Shown piece after piece: positions 33,680 to 44,589 of a stretch of 64,000 bases of DNA (position 1 is its first letter; each line of letters opens with the position of its first letter). The notes under the pieces were generated by a model. The model did no database searches. It saw only the letters and a list, made by a program, of their open reading frames with translations, and was not told the origin of the DNA. The DNA is from Steinernema hermaphroditum (taxonomy: Eukaryota; Nematoda; Chromadorea; Rhabditida; Steinernematidae): assembly GCA_030435675.1 (NCBI GenBank), contig CM059621.1, forward strand, positions 6,696,001 to 6,760,000, written 5' to 3'. The translations under genes and the position numbers were made by a program.

Positions 33680-34429
33680 ATGAGCCATTTGCCAACGTCA
33701 TCCGCAGTAGTGCATGATCAGGAAGACGTAAGTATTGACGTTCATAAGCCCGTCAATTTACCTATGCCTCTTAAGACCGAAGGTGGGGCGCGAGACACCA
33801 CGGAGAGACTGCTCAACGTCATCGCACGTCTCGAAAGCAGGCTGGAAGCTCGCGAAGCCATGCCGGCTGCTACAGAGAAGCTGAAAAGCGCCAGGCTGAA
33901 TCTCCAGTTTGCATTGAACGCGGATTGGATCAACCGCTTGAGCCAGATCGAAGCTGGTGAAGATCAACACTCGCTTTGTGCTATTATTGAAGACATGAAA
34001 GCTCGCAACACAGTACTGCGGAAGGGAGATGCGAAGCCGGAGTTTTTCACTTTCTTTGATAACTTCCGAGAAGCCGAACCAGATATTCCGTTTGCGCAGT
34101 GTGTCTCCAATGCGCTGAAGAAGTTTAATGAACTCGAAGCTATCCACCCGCGTCAGGCCAGCTCTTATCTGGGCAGGAAACGGCCCTTTCGACAGGGCGG
34201 TACCAGTGGAGGACGCCCTGGTACCGCGTTCAACCAAGAGTCCGGCCTGGTTAAGCAGCTCTGCATGCAAGTTAACTCCCTCCAACAGCAAGTCAGCGCT
34301 GGCTATGGATATCAAGCGCCTCCGCCAAGAGCTCCAATCAGGCAATCAGGGCCACCGTTTTGTTTCCTCTGTAAAGGTTACGGGCACTTTGTCAAGCAAT
34401 GCCCCCAAGGCCCAGCCGGTCGACAGTGA
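33680..34429 (+). CDS. PAT gag-like protein
   Basis: 249 aa, beginning 9 bases after a TTCCAG acceptor-like site. The middle is helical and Arg/Glu-rich, and the C-terminus has a zinc knuckle CFLCKGYGHFVKQC (C-x2-C-x4-H-x4-C), the nucleic-acid-binding signature of Gag nucleocapsids. The frame overlaps the pol frame from 34128 to 34429 with a +1 offset, so Pol is made either by frameshifting or from its own start. Confidence 0.85.
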   Translation: MSHLPTSSAVVHDQEDVSIDVHKPVNLPMPLKTEGGARDTTERLLNVIARLESRLEAREAMPAATEKLKSARLNLQFALNADWINRLSQIEAGEDQHSLCAIIEDMKARNTVLRKGDAKPEFFTFFDNFREAEPDIPFAQCVSNALKKFNELEAIHPRQASSYLGRKRPFRQGGTSGGRPGTAFNQESGLVKQLCMQVNSLQQQVSAGYGYQAPPPRAPIRQSGPPFCFLCKGYGHFVKQCPQGPAGRQ

Positions 34430-36350
34430 GGAACTTGGACCCGCTCAGTGCAGACTAATCGGTACGTTAAGGTTTCATGTTAGATTTTGGGCTTCACTTA
34501 ATACCCCGCCTTGGATTTTGAACGTTATTGAGTACGGATACGCTCTTCCCTTTGTGCCAAACGCTTCTATTCCCAGTTTTGCGAAAGCTAATTCTCATTC
34601 ATCTATTAGGGAAAAAGCATTTGTGACTGCGGAGTTAAATTCTTTGCTCTCAGTGCGAGCAGTGTCCTTAGTTACTGTTAAGCCTAGGGTGATTAGCCCT
34701 TTATCGGTGGTACGCAACGAAACATCAGGGAAATTGCGCTTAATAGTTGACTTATCTTGGCTCAATCAGTTCTTGGAGAAGAAAACGATTGCGTTTGAGC
34801 GTCTCGAATCAATTGCGCCCTTGCTACCGAGGGGCGGCTACATGTCGTCTTTCGACATGAAGAGTGGGTATCATCATGCCGAAATTTCCCATCACGATAG
34901 ACAGTTTTTGGGCGTTAGTTGGGACCACAAGTATTATGTTTTTAATGTTTTGCCTTTCGGTTTGTCCTCCGCCCCCATGCTCTTCACGAAACTTTTTCGG
35001 CCCTTACTTGAGCACTGGCGCAAAGACGGGATCACTTGTGCTCTGTACCTTGACGACGGTCTAATATTCGCGCCTACTTATGAGCTATGTAAGCGTTTCG
35101 TGACCAGAGTTAGGGATGACCTTGCGAAGGCGGGTGTCATCGTTTCCGAAGATAAGTGTAGGTGGGACCCGGTTCAACGGCTAAATTGGCTTGGTTATGA
35201 TATTGATCTGGAAGATTTTGGCGTTAGGATAGCTGCCAAGCGCGTCGACAGAATTGTCGCTAAGATTGACCACTCGCTTAGTGCATCACCATCAAAGCGG
35301 GAACGGATGCAACTTGCAGGATCTTTGGCATCCATTAGATATGTTTTTGGACCAGCGGCCCAGTTGAAAGCTCGCAGTATCCATGCTGAGTTGAACAGCA
35401 TGATGGCGCTTCCTCAGAGCGCGCGACAGGTATTGTCAGTAGGCGAGCGAGGAGATCTCATTTGGTGGAAGCGTAACATTAGGCACAGGAACTGGCGCCC
35501 ACTGCACAAGATCTTGAATGCGCGTAGAATAGCTACGGACGCGTCAGCAACGGGCGCAGGTGTTGTTATTTGGAACCGAGATGGTTCCACCTCTCGAACC
35601 GCCATAAATTTTACGCCGCACGAGCGTGCCGAATCGAGTACGTACAGGGAGGTTCTAGCGGTCGAATTCGGCCTCCGCGTGTTTAGTAGCGAGCTGTCGG
35701 GCTCGCAAGTCATTGTTGAAATAGATAACGTAGGTGCCGTTAGCATCATCCAGAAGGGCAGCCCGAAACCAGGCCTGCAGTCCGCGGCGTCCGCAATTTT
35801 CGAATTAGCCGAAACTATTGGCGCAGAAATCGTTCCTGTGTGGGTGCCTAGGGATCAAAACATGTTAGCCGATGAGGCAAGCCGCTTGATAGATCGCGAC
35901 GATTGGGGCATAAGCCCGGATTTCTTCCAAATCTGTTGCCAGCGCTGGGGCACTCCCTCCATCGACGTTTTTGCCAATAGTCGAAACGCTCAGTGCGATA
36001 GATTTTTATCACGTTACCCAGATATAGGTTCTGAAGGAGTAAATGCTTTCGCCTCATCATGGGCAACCGAATTTGTTTGGGCAGTCCCCCCTCCGAATCT
36101 CATCCCACTAACCGTGGCACATTTGCTTAGTTGCAAAGGGAGAGCTATCTTGGGGGTGCCATGGTGGCCATCTCACATGTTTTTCCCTTCTCTGTGGGTT
36201 GGACTTTCGTGGGCATGGTTTGTTAAAGACTTTATCTGTGTGGAGAAAGGTTCGGTGCTTTTTACGCCATCCACATACGAGCAGTCAGTCTTTAATGAGT
36301 CGGTGACCTCATTCGACTTTTATTTTCTCTTAATAGACCCCGCGCTTTAG
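34128..36350 (+). CDS. PAT Pol: reverse transcriptase and RNase H
   Basis: Open frame of 740 codons; the part after about 34430 is the real Pol. RT motifs: PRVISPLSVVRNE, LRLIVDLSWLN, MSSFDMKSGYHHAEI, VLPFGLSSAP and the catalytic YLDDG. RNase H follows with IATDASATGAGVVIW, the glutamate in STYREVLAVE, and VEIDNVGAV. The DIRS-type RT/RNH pair is followed by an unassigned C-terminal stretch. No aspartic protease and no integrase are present, as usual for DIRS/PAT. I see no methyltransferase frame, which separates PAT from DIRS1. Confidence 0.92.
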   Translation: MNSKLSTRVRPALIWAGNGPFDRAVPVEDALVPRSTKSPAWLSSSACKLTPSNSKSALAMDIKRLRQELQSGNQGHRFVSSVKVTGTLSSNAPKAQPVDSEELGPAQCRLIGTLRFHVRFWASLNTPPWILNVIEYGYALPFVPNASIPSFAKANSHSSIREKAFVTAELNSLLSVRAVSLVTVKPRVISPLSVVRNETSGKLRLIVDLSWLNQFLEKKTIAFERLESIAPLLPRGGYMSSFDMKSGYHHAEISHHDRQFLGVSWDHKYYVFNVLPFGLSSAPMLFTKLFRPLLEHWRKDGITCALYLDDGLIFAPTYELCKRFVTRVRDDLAKAGVIVSEDKCRWDPVQRLNWLGYDIDLEDFGVRIAAKRVDRIVAKIDHSLSASPSKRERMQLAGSLASIRYVFGPAAQLKARSIHAELNSMMALPQSARQVLSVGERGDLIWWKRNIRHRNWRPLHKILNARRIATDASATGAGVVIWNRDGSTSRTAINFTPHERAESSTYREVLAVEFGLRVFSSELSGSQVIVEIDNVGAVSIIQKGSPKPGLQSAASAIFELAETIGAEIVPVWVPRDQNMLADEASRLIDRDDWGISPDFFQICCQRWGTPSIDVFANSRNAQCDRFLSRYPDIGSEGVNAFASSWATEFVWAVPPPNLIPLTVAHLLSCKGRAILGVPWWPSHMFFPSLWVGLSWAWFVKDFICVEKGSVLFTPSTYEQSVFNESVTSFDFYFLLIDPAL

Positions 36351-36364
36351 TCCTTCTTGCCTCT

Positions 36365-36500
36365 TGAGCTGCATAAAGCATCCCTATTGTTATAAGAGGC
36401 GTTGTATTTGGTAGGAGGGTGGATTAAGGGACAGTGGTCTTCTACGCGAAGATGAAATGTACTTTTTCGCGTAGAAGTGCGAAGCACTTCGGAGCGGAAA
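36365..36500 (+). repeat. PAT split repeat B1
   Basis: 136 bp, copy of B2. It contains a 12-bp-stem hairpin (CTTCTACGCGAA ... TTCGCGTAGAAG) and a second small hairpin (CGAAGCACTTCG) right before the core shared with A2. Confidence 0.9.
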
Positions 36501-36695
36501 TGACTATTTCGTCGTAGCGTATTTGAGACCACGAAGGGTCTCGAAACGGAGTTTCGCTGAGTAGCAGGTATCGTAGGTTCGATTTGGGATCGATACGCAG
36601 ATGAGAAATCGAACGGCGTTTCCTCATCTTGCTTTCAGTTCACTCGCAAATAATTTGATTATTTTCGAAATTCTTTGTTTAAGTTGAGACTGATA
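36490..36695 (+). repeat. PAT split repeat A2
   Basis: 206 bp, copy of A1, fused to B1 through the shared 11-bp core. This internal B1-A2 unit is the template that allows a complete circular copy to be rebuilt during reverse transcription. Confidence 0.9.
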
Positions 36696-36740
36696 GCCCT
36701 CCCTGATAGCCCTCCCACCCTGAGGTTTTTCACGGTATGT

Positions 36741-37700
36741 TTGGGCTCTATGTTTGGTTATTTAGATCCGTTCGACAGCATCAAACTCGCTTTGTGCTCC
36801 TTCATTAATTCAAGTATCGCTGATCGTCTCATCGCCACTATCCGAGCCTCCCGCGAACAATCAACTCTGGCTCGTTATGAGGCGTCGGTCAACAAGTTCT
36901 GCAACTGGAGACAGCAAGGAACTACTCCTCCGACTACAGAAGAAGTCTTGGCATTCCTTGGCCAGTTATTTTGTTCAACCTCTTCCATGTCTGTGGTCCA
37001 GTCAGCCGCCGCTGCCATCAAGTGGCACCTGAAGTTTTTGCCTGGCAACAACCCAGTTGAGTCTGTCTGGATTCGTGCTTTCTTGGAGGGTCTCCGGCGT
37101 CAAGCGCCGCCAGTTCAACACCGCCAGAAGGTAACCGAGGCTGAGATCCGTCTAATTGCAGGATGGGAATCGACAGCCGTCAAGGATCGCCGTATGATCG
37201 CCTACTTGTGCCTCCTGTTCGCAGGGTGCCTCCGCCCATCTGAAGGCCTGCGACTCTTGAGGAAGGACCTCGTCTTTTCGACTTCCGAAGTGACTATCCG
37301 CATTGAGAAGGACAAGACTCGCAAGGAAGGACCACCCCGCATTACGCCAATTCGGAAGTCATCATCCTCATTTTGTGCGTTGAAGATCCTACAGGACTGG
37401 CTATGCGTGGCTCCAACGTCCCAGTTCGTCTTCCCGAACCTCAAGAACCCGAAGGCCGCTTTCTCTTACGATGCAGCGAGGAAGGAACTAGCCCGACTCG
37501 CAAATGTGCTTGGATTCCGCAAGGACCTGACTCTGCATGGATTCCGTGGTGGATCCGCGACAGCCGCAATCGCCAACGGTGCTCCCATCGACGAAGTGAT
37601 GAGGTTCGGCGGATGGAAACGTCAAGCCACCTTGGATGCCTACGTCGAAGTCTCGGCCACAACTGTGCCTACCGCGTCTGCCTCCTTCGATTTCCTCTAG
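36741..37700 (+). CDS. PAT tyrosine recombinase
   Basis: The frame is open from 36675, within A2; the first plausible ATG is at about 36741 (MFGYLDPF). It has an N-terminal SAM-like core-binding region (STLARYEASVNKFCNW) and the catalytic domain. CLRPSEGLRL supplies the first Arg, LHGFRGGSATAA the HxxR box, GGWKRQATLDAYV the GGW and the nucleophilic Tyr. Length and order fit the recombinase of DIRS-order elements, which replaces the DDE integrase. Confidence 0.93.
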   Translation: MGSMFGYLDPFDSIKLALCSFINSSIADRLIATIRASREQSTLARYEASVNKFCNWRQQGTTPPTTEEVLAFLGQLFCSTSSMSVVQSAAAAIKWHLKFLPGNNPVESVWIRAFLEGLRRQAPPVQHRQKVTEAEIRLIAGWESTAVKDRRMIAYLCLLFAGCLRPSEGLRLLRKDLVFSTSEVTIRIEKDKTRKEGPPRITPIRKSSSSFCALKILQDWLCVAPTSQFVFPNLKNPKAAFSYDAARKELARLANVLGFRKDLTLHGFRGGSATAAIANGAPIDEVMRFGGWKRQATLDAYVEVSATTVPTASASFDFL

Positions 37701-37800
37701 TGCTTATGTTGTAGATGGACGTCACCCACTTTGTGTGTTGTTCTGTTGATACGTGTTACCGTTGTTCCGTTGTTTCCCGTATCATTGTTAATTTACCGAG

Positions 37801-37936
37801 TGAGCTGCATAAAGCATCCCTATTGTTATAAGAGGCGTTGTATTTGGTAGGAGGGTGGATTAAGGGACAGTGGTCTTCTACGCGAAGATGAAATGTACTT
37901 TTTCGCGTAGAAGTGCGAAGCACTTCGGAGCGGAAA
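37801..37936 (+). repeat. PAT split repeat B2
   Basis: 136 bp copy of B1 at the right end, ending in the 11-bp core, after which unrelated flank begins (AGGGTTAAGG). Confidence 0.9.
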
Positions 37937-40504
37937 AGGGTTAAGGTGAAGACGGTGGGTGTCGTTGGAATGAGCAAAATATTATGATAGGCAAGAGTTG
38001 TGACGTTTCTGATCGGGATAGATGATCCTCTTGGACTAAGCCATATGGCATCTTTTGACGAAGTTGTAGTGGTCAAGATCAAGGCGAGGAGGATCGACCT
38101 TAGTGGGGGCATCTTGTTCACCACGATCGACAAAGGAGAGTAAAGGTTATCCTTTCGATGTTTTTTTCGGAAATGGAACAAAATATTTTGGCGACAGGAC
38201 TGCAATAAAAACAGGTAGACCCATGTTTTGATAGGTCTCATCATGATGCTCACATGAAATGTCGCCGAAGACATGAAGATAACATAAAAAGTGGGTCCAT
38301 CGATGACTGCCAGAAAGGAGGGCCGACTGCTTCGATACTATCAGTTCTAAAGTGGAAAAGTCGTACAGTGAAGAAGAAGGAGCAAAAATGACCGATCTGC
38401 GGAAAACAATTTTGAGAGATCAGAAACATTCTGCGGAAAACAGCTGACTGTAGATCGAAAACATCGAAGACAGCACCCCCGCTGACAACTGTGACACGTG
38501 GCCTTTTGGATAAACAAAAACACGCCGCGGCGACTATTTCCAGGGCTGAGATCGGGGCCTGTTGGAGGAGGTGGAGGAGTAAGCAGTGGCAGGGACACTT
38601 GGCAAGACTGAATCACAAAAGCCCGGGAGATATCATAAGAGAGAGAACAGGTGAGAGCTGAAGACTGTTCTGATGGGTGACAGCAGTAAGTACATTTATA
38701 TTTTAGGGGCTGGGAGGGAGGGCAGTGCCCAAATTCTGTGTCCAGACGAGTTAAGTTGCACTAAAGTACACAGTTAAAACTTTAAAGTACGCAAAACTTG
38801 GAAAAAGAGAGCAGATGTGCCAAGGAACGATATATAAGATCTTACTGTGATAGTCTATCCACCAGAAACTCTAAAAAATAAACCTGATAATGTTGGAATG
38901 TCTCTGAGACAGTTCTGTTTAAAGCTAGTAGACTCAAGACTCAGACAGGATGATGTAGACCGGCTTAGCAGACCATCGACCAGACATAGACCGTAATGTC
39001 TGAAATTGGATCGAATGAGATCGGTCGAAGGAAGCAACGGAGGAAGCTCAAATCGAGCATCCGATCAGATCAAAAGGACAAACTAAAGATAGACGGGAAA
39101 CGGCGTCTTCTCGCCGTAAAGTACAAGAACGAAGATGAATGACGGGAAACGAAAAACTCCGAAATCTCTGTGCGTAGTATGAAATGAGACCGTCGATCAC
39201 CTCCGCTCGTCCACGACGTGGAAGGGCGTTCGCACAAGGGACGGGTGGGGAAGCCCTGTCGACGAAATCGCCTCTCGCGGCAGCGCCAGCGAGGCTCCCT
39301 TCGCCCGTGACGTCGTGATCAGATCGCGACCAACCGGAGGGCTGTTTGCTCACCGGGGGACCGAAAGACGGTCAGCTGGGACCGGAGCGGTCCAGATGAT
39401 GGAAGCTGAAAAACGGTTCTGTTGAAAGAGTGGCGATAAGAAGGACTCCCCGAGAACAGCGCAGAATAGCAAATCAGCGCGATTGGGGAAGGATGGAAAA
39501 CAACGCTATTTTTAAGATGGATCTGCCATTAAAGAGTAAAAACAACGACTGTTTCTGCAGAGGAACCGGTCCTCTAATCTGACATGGTTGTTTTTGGTAT
39601 AGGAAATAGAATAGCAAGCACTTGCAGTACAGAGAAGTCACGAGATCTGCAAAGCATCTCGTCAACAAGATAGCAATTAATCGTGATCATTTGATCAAAT
39701 AGTTTGTGTTCCCGAATTCCATCGTCTCAAAATACCGTAAATCGCTATGGTGCAAAATGGCCAAGGCATTGAACACTTTGAGGCTGATCATGCACACTTC
39801 CCCAAGGTTCATTTGATAAAAATAAACCCTCTATCGTGGTGCGCATCGAAATGACAACCCATTTGCAGATTCATTGTTTCGCTGAACGGTGGTTTACCAA
39901 AGCAGCAATGTTTAGTGGAATCCAGTGACGGAGAGGCTGCAGAAAGAGAAATGAGAGCGTCTAAGGGTGCGTTCGCGAGAGTCTGCAACAGATCGGTCTA
40001 GACGATGAAGACAATGTCTGTGAGAAATCGATGATTTTTCATATCTAATGCGCTTCTGACGATCCATGGTCATGCCGCGTTATAGTGTAGCCACTCGCCA
40101 CCTAGAGTATTTCTCCAACCAGAACACGTTAAATGAAAGAGTCCGAAGTTTACAAGCTTTACTGGATATGTCGTTGTGTGGAACAGAGTCTGAACTTCGT
40201 CTCTGCGATGGATGCTATAGTAATTTTTGCTGCTCGTCTATAGGAGATTGGTGGACAAGTGGTGCGAAAACGAGACGAAATAGGACCTTCACTGGGTCTT
40301 GGCACGAAAAACCTGTAGACAAAACCAGAGCGGTTTGTTTCTCCATGCTGTTTCATTTCGCCTTGCGCGGTGTCTTGCAGACAAGGCAACTGATTACAGT
40401 ATCTCTACAGTATAGGTAAACAGATCTTTTGCAGACTCTCGCGAACGCGCCCTCAGACGCCCTCATTTCTCCGTTTGCAGCCTACCCGCGTGGTCGTTCC
40501 TCCG
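37937..40504. other. Intergenic between PAT element and emc-3
   Basis: No well-supported gene. A minus-strand frame starting at 38112 begins with a signal-peptide-like segment (MPPLRSILLALILTTTT) and runs into the PAT right end; it is discussed in findings. From 38300 to 40400 I see only short frames without domain character. Confidence 0.45.
40471..40480 (+). promoter_or_regulatory. Trans-splice acceptor of emc-3
   Basis: CCGTTTGCAG lies 24 bases upstream of the emc-3 start with no upstream coding exon. Consistent with a spliced-leader or 5'-UTR acceptor. Confidence 0.5.
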
Positions 40505-41324
40505 ATGGCCCTCGATCTGCACCTCGATCCCGCCATACGCACGTGGGTGTTTCTTCCCATCGTTGTCATCGTCTTCACGGTCAGCATTATCCGCCATTAT
40601 GCGGTTCTTCTGTTCAGAGGCGAGACGAAGGCAACTATCGAGAAAATCCAAGAAAAGTGAGTTTATTTCATCCGTTATTTAGTTGCTTAATGTGCGCTTT
40701 TCAGTCAGTATCTCACAAAAAGCCGGCTCCTCCGTGCCAATGGACACCTACTGCCGGGGAAGTCGTTCCAGATGCGCCAAAAGTTCCACACTGACGAGGA
40801 ATCTGGTTTCATCGCTTCACGTCGCCAAGCTCCGAAGGAGAACGTCTCTATGAGTCCTGACATGTTGTCGCAACAGCTCACTGGTCAATTGCTGAATACC
40901 ATCCCGACAATTCTGATTGGCACCTGGATCAACTACACGTTCTCTGGGTTCGTCACCACGCGCATGCCGTTTCCTCTTACTAGAAAGTGGGTCGCTCTTC
41001 GAACATACTGATTAACTTTGCTTTTTGTTCAGTTTTACAGTAATGCTGCAACGTGGAGTCAATCTAACCTCGCTGGACGCCTCCTGGGTTTCTTCGCACT
41101 CTTGGTACTTCTTGAATGTCTTTGGTCTCAGGTCGGTCTGCTCTCTTGTCCTGGGCGAAGAAAATGCCGCCGACTCTGTGAAGGCGATGGAAGAGCAGAT
41201 GAAGATGAGTGCGAGCATGATGCCGGCTGATCAGAATTCCGCTTTCCGTGCGGAATGGGAGGCGTTGAACACTTACACACATAAATTCGTATGTGGCCAG
41301 AAGAGTATATCTAAGAGCAAATAA
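40505..41324 (+). CDS. emc-3: ER membrane protein complex subunit 3, C-terminally altered
   Basis: Exons 40505-40656, 40705-40986 and 41033-41324 join in frame for 241 aa. It aligns with EMC3: [73 protein letters not shown] and [13 protein letters not shown]3 is an Oxa1-superfamily insertase that inserts transmembrane helices at the ER. Oddity: after RAEWEALN the usual conserved tail (about 25-30 residues) is missing and replaced by an unrelated end ([10 protein letters not shown]). A GTATGT donor after codon F (41288) could lead to a further exon, but I find no matching sequence in the following kilobase. Confidence 0.92.
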
Positions 41325-44300
41325 TCTTTATGTCGGTTATTATATTAATAATTGTTATCCAGCAATCCGATAGTCGTTATCTGCGTACGGTAAGATAAAA
41401 GATATTGTTTTTAGAGGGTTGGCGTTTCACGCGTACATTTCCACCGTTGGGGCTAGTCGCCTTTTTCGGAAATCACCACCCTCTGTTGTGGACGCTTATC
41501 TCGATTGCCAAAAATTGCTTATGGTTCAGAAAAAGGGCATTTCATGGTGTGGACTCCATATCACGTCATCAAACTATTAAAGATGCTTGAATAGTGTGGC
41601 AAACGTCATGCCAAATTGACCTGAAATAGCCCGCTTGGTGTAAGAGTTGGGTGTGTTCTTTAGAAGTGGTTCGGCCAGTAGTTCCAGTAGGTGATTTGAG
41701 CGCAACTGCCACCTTGCCCATTATTTTATTCTTCCTTTTGGACTTGTTGAGTCTCTTGTGGGCTCTCTTGGCATTTCCGTGTAACGCTAGATTTAACAGG
41801 CCCTTCTCAAAACAAAGCAATCGCTTTTAGGGTTAAGATTTGGGGAGTGCCGAGTGGGCGCCCGTTTGATTATGTGCGACGACTCTGTGCGTCAACGTCA
41901 ATAGTAAATTGCGATTTTTCATTACTAATTCATCGGAGGCACGTGCTAACGCCTCGGCGGACTTCCCGATTTAGGCGCTGCGACTCCTCTTGTTTACGCT
42001 CTTCTCCGGATGTTGCAAAACGACGAGTTCCTGATGTTTAATCCGTTGATATGGATACCATGAATCGTGACGTTTGACGAAGAAGATCCATCCATCCCGG
42101 CACGAAAACGACGTCTCTCCTTGTTTTCTCGCCAGGGGCCTACTTTCCCGCCACTAATGACCTAAGAAGGCCATTCGTCCTGCGCGAACTCCCCCGAGAC
42201 GGCGCTGTTCCCTAAATTATTCCTTCCCTGAAGACGACGGCGATTCCTAGGTGCAGATAGCCATAATGAGGTCTTGGAAGTGTCGCGCTGTGTGGTCATT
42301 TTGAGCGTTCTTTGCGACCGATACACCACGTTTAGAGGAGTTTGATGGTAAACGGCGCCATTTCGGAAATTAACGCCACCACCCGTTAAATTGAGGCTGG
42401 CGAGGCTTCCTTGTTTCGTGCCCATGTGTGCCCACATCGGAATGTTTGCTAGACTCGTAGACCTATGGTATACTGTACTCCCAGTGAAAGTCACGGATTA
42501 GATCCCCGAAATCGAAAAGTCTTTTGCTTTCGAACTCCCTGTTTCATACGGAAACCGTTTGTTTAGGTAGACAGAGGCGACCAATTATGAGTGTTTTTGA
42601 GATTGCCCATTGTCTGAGTGTGTAGGAGTCATCGCATTAAGGATGCGCACAAATATTTTTCAAAATGTCCTCGAAGACTCAGCCAAGGACGAGATATTTG
42701 ATTGTATTTTGACGGGATAATTGTGTGCACTTACAGTCATCCCAAATTGATCGTTTACCTTCAATTTCATAACACTACAAAGTTAGACAGTTTAGACAGG
42801 CTATGAGATGAGAAAGCGGTACTTTTGTGGAAGATGTGCCAAAAAAGACGCTTTCGAGATTGCCTGAAAGCGTATCTTCCACGGAACCTGGAGCTGGACC
42901 GGTTCCAAATAATCATTTTCTTTTAAACCGATCAAAAAGAGGCCAACTGGTCGCGTAAACATTTCTGTCCCGTTTTGCAAACTCTGACGGCTCATTTGAG
43001 TGGAGAGCCCGTGGTTGAGCGGTGGCGGACAGCAGACGAGACAGACTTTGTCTGTCTACTTTGGCCCGCTCCCCCGTCTCCCACAACTGGATCAGTCGAT
43101 AGCAGTTTCGACGAACAGTGAACATTTACAGACCTGTGTCAAAAGGTGCGTTTTTCAAGCGGCCAATTGGTGGTGTAGACATGACCGCCTCGTTTTACAT
43201 GTATCCCATTGTAAGAATTGACCCAAGTTTCACAAGTTTCAAGAAACGACTTTCCATAAGAATAGCTCACCTTAGACTATTCGCGAATTACCCACGGACA
43301 AGAAGCACTCCGAAGATATGATGTCCCATTTCATTCAGACTCGATGACAATCTGCATCAGAATCAGCTGATGTCACATGGCGCCTCTTTCTGCGCCTTTG
43401 CTCCCTCGTTTTCCTTTGTGTCAAATGCGCAAAACATGCGCATAATGTGCAGGTTCCTGTTTACGATAACAACGATCAAAACGCGTCAGCCTCTGAAAGG
43501 AATATCATCTGTAGCCGCTCATTAAAACGGAGCGCCCACAGATGTGTGGGTTTGTTATTAGCGGATCCCGTCACCCACTCAGTCGGCCCATAAACGCTCG
43601 GAATTGGCCAAATAATCTACCCACACTGGATGACTTTCAGCCTGTTTTTGCTGTCGAAATGGCAACCGTTTTAGTTAGCTTTTTGTGCACGTCATCTATT
43701 TTGTGCAAGAAAGCGCGCCTTTCGGGAGATTGGATCACGGAACTTCTTTAAAACGATCTCTGATAACTTCAAGGCTTTGATGGATTTTTACACCACGACA
43801 CGAGGCATGAAATCAGTGCTGTAAACAGAGACCTTTTGTCACTTAGTTCTTCATGAGGCTTTCTAGGCAATGTCTTAGTCTTAGGTACCTCATACAGGCT
43901 TTGTGACTTCACTTCGACCAATCTGGCTTCCGATTTTGACTTATTTTGATTGCGATTTTTCCCATTTGCACGGGAGGTTACTGTAAGAAAGTGGCGACGA
44001 CGTTGTTTGTTATGTCTCCAGTTTCATAGTTTCAAAATGCGTACATCTCGCGCTCACATCTGCGTCAGCAGACGTTCTTTGGCGGCGTTGTTTGCAAACA
44101 GTGAGGAAGAATTTAACTCCAAAACGGAAAGGCGTCAATCCGATCTCCAAAAATCTGTTTGCCCAAGAAGTGATCCACTTGTGACGCAGAATCCTCGAAA
44201 TTTGAGATCCAGTGCACTTCGACGCCCCTTAAAGTTGCCTGTTGATGGGCGTCATTTGGTTTCGTCTCTTCCAATCGCTTGTCCACAGATCTTGTCCCCT

Positions 44301-44589
44301 GAATCCACTTGCCTCCTTCCTGGTCAGCGACTAACGACCGGAAACCACATGTTTGTGACATCACTCATTTGGGCGAATTCGAGCGTATGATTCTGTTTTC
44401 ATAGTAAACGAGAATAATCGGTGATTCTTGTGACTAATTAGGTGAAGACAATGTTTTGTCACTATGTGGATTCCTGTTTGTCAGAAACAGTAGGGTTTTT
44501 GAAGATCTGATCTTTCGTCGCTCAAACGCCTAAAGGCTTTTCTTCTTTTGACCAACATAGATCTGAAAAAGACGCTCAATATGGTCATT

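Larger units (their letters stand above)
33123..37936 (+). mobile_element. PAT-type DIRS retrotransposon (tyrosine-recombinase retroelement), 4814 bp
   Basis: The order is A1 repeat - gag - RT/RNase H - B1 - A2 - tyrosine recombinase - B2, the split-direct-repeat layout that defines PAT elements within the DIRS order. A1/A2 are 206 bp each and B1/B2 136 bp each, with almost identical copies. The 11-bp core CGGAGCGGAAA sits at the left end (33123-33133), the B1/A2 junction (36490-36500) and the right end (37926-37936), as expected for integration of a circular DNA by a tyrosine recombinase. No target-site duplication, LTR or integrase is present. All three reading frames are open, so the copy looks young. 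Confidence 0.93.

Noticed and set aside
33123..37936. LTR retrotransposon or endogenous retrovirus
   Set aside because: No LTRs, protease, DDE integrase or envelope; the split repeats and tyrosine recombinase identify a DIRS-order PAT element.
39048..39353. 101-codon minus-strand frame in a GC-rich patch
   Set aside because: Composition reflects the local GC content; no recognisable domain.
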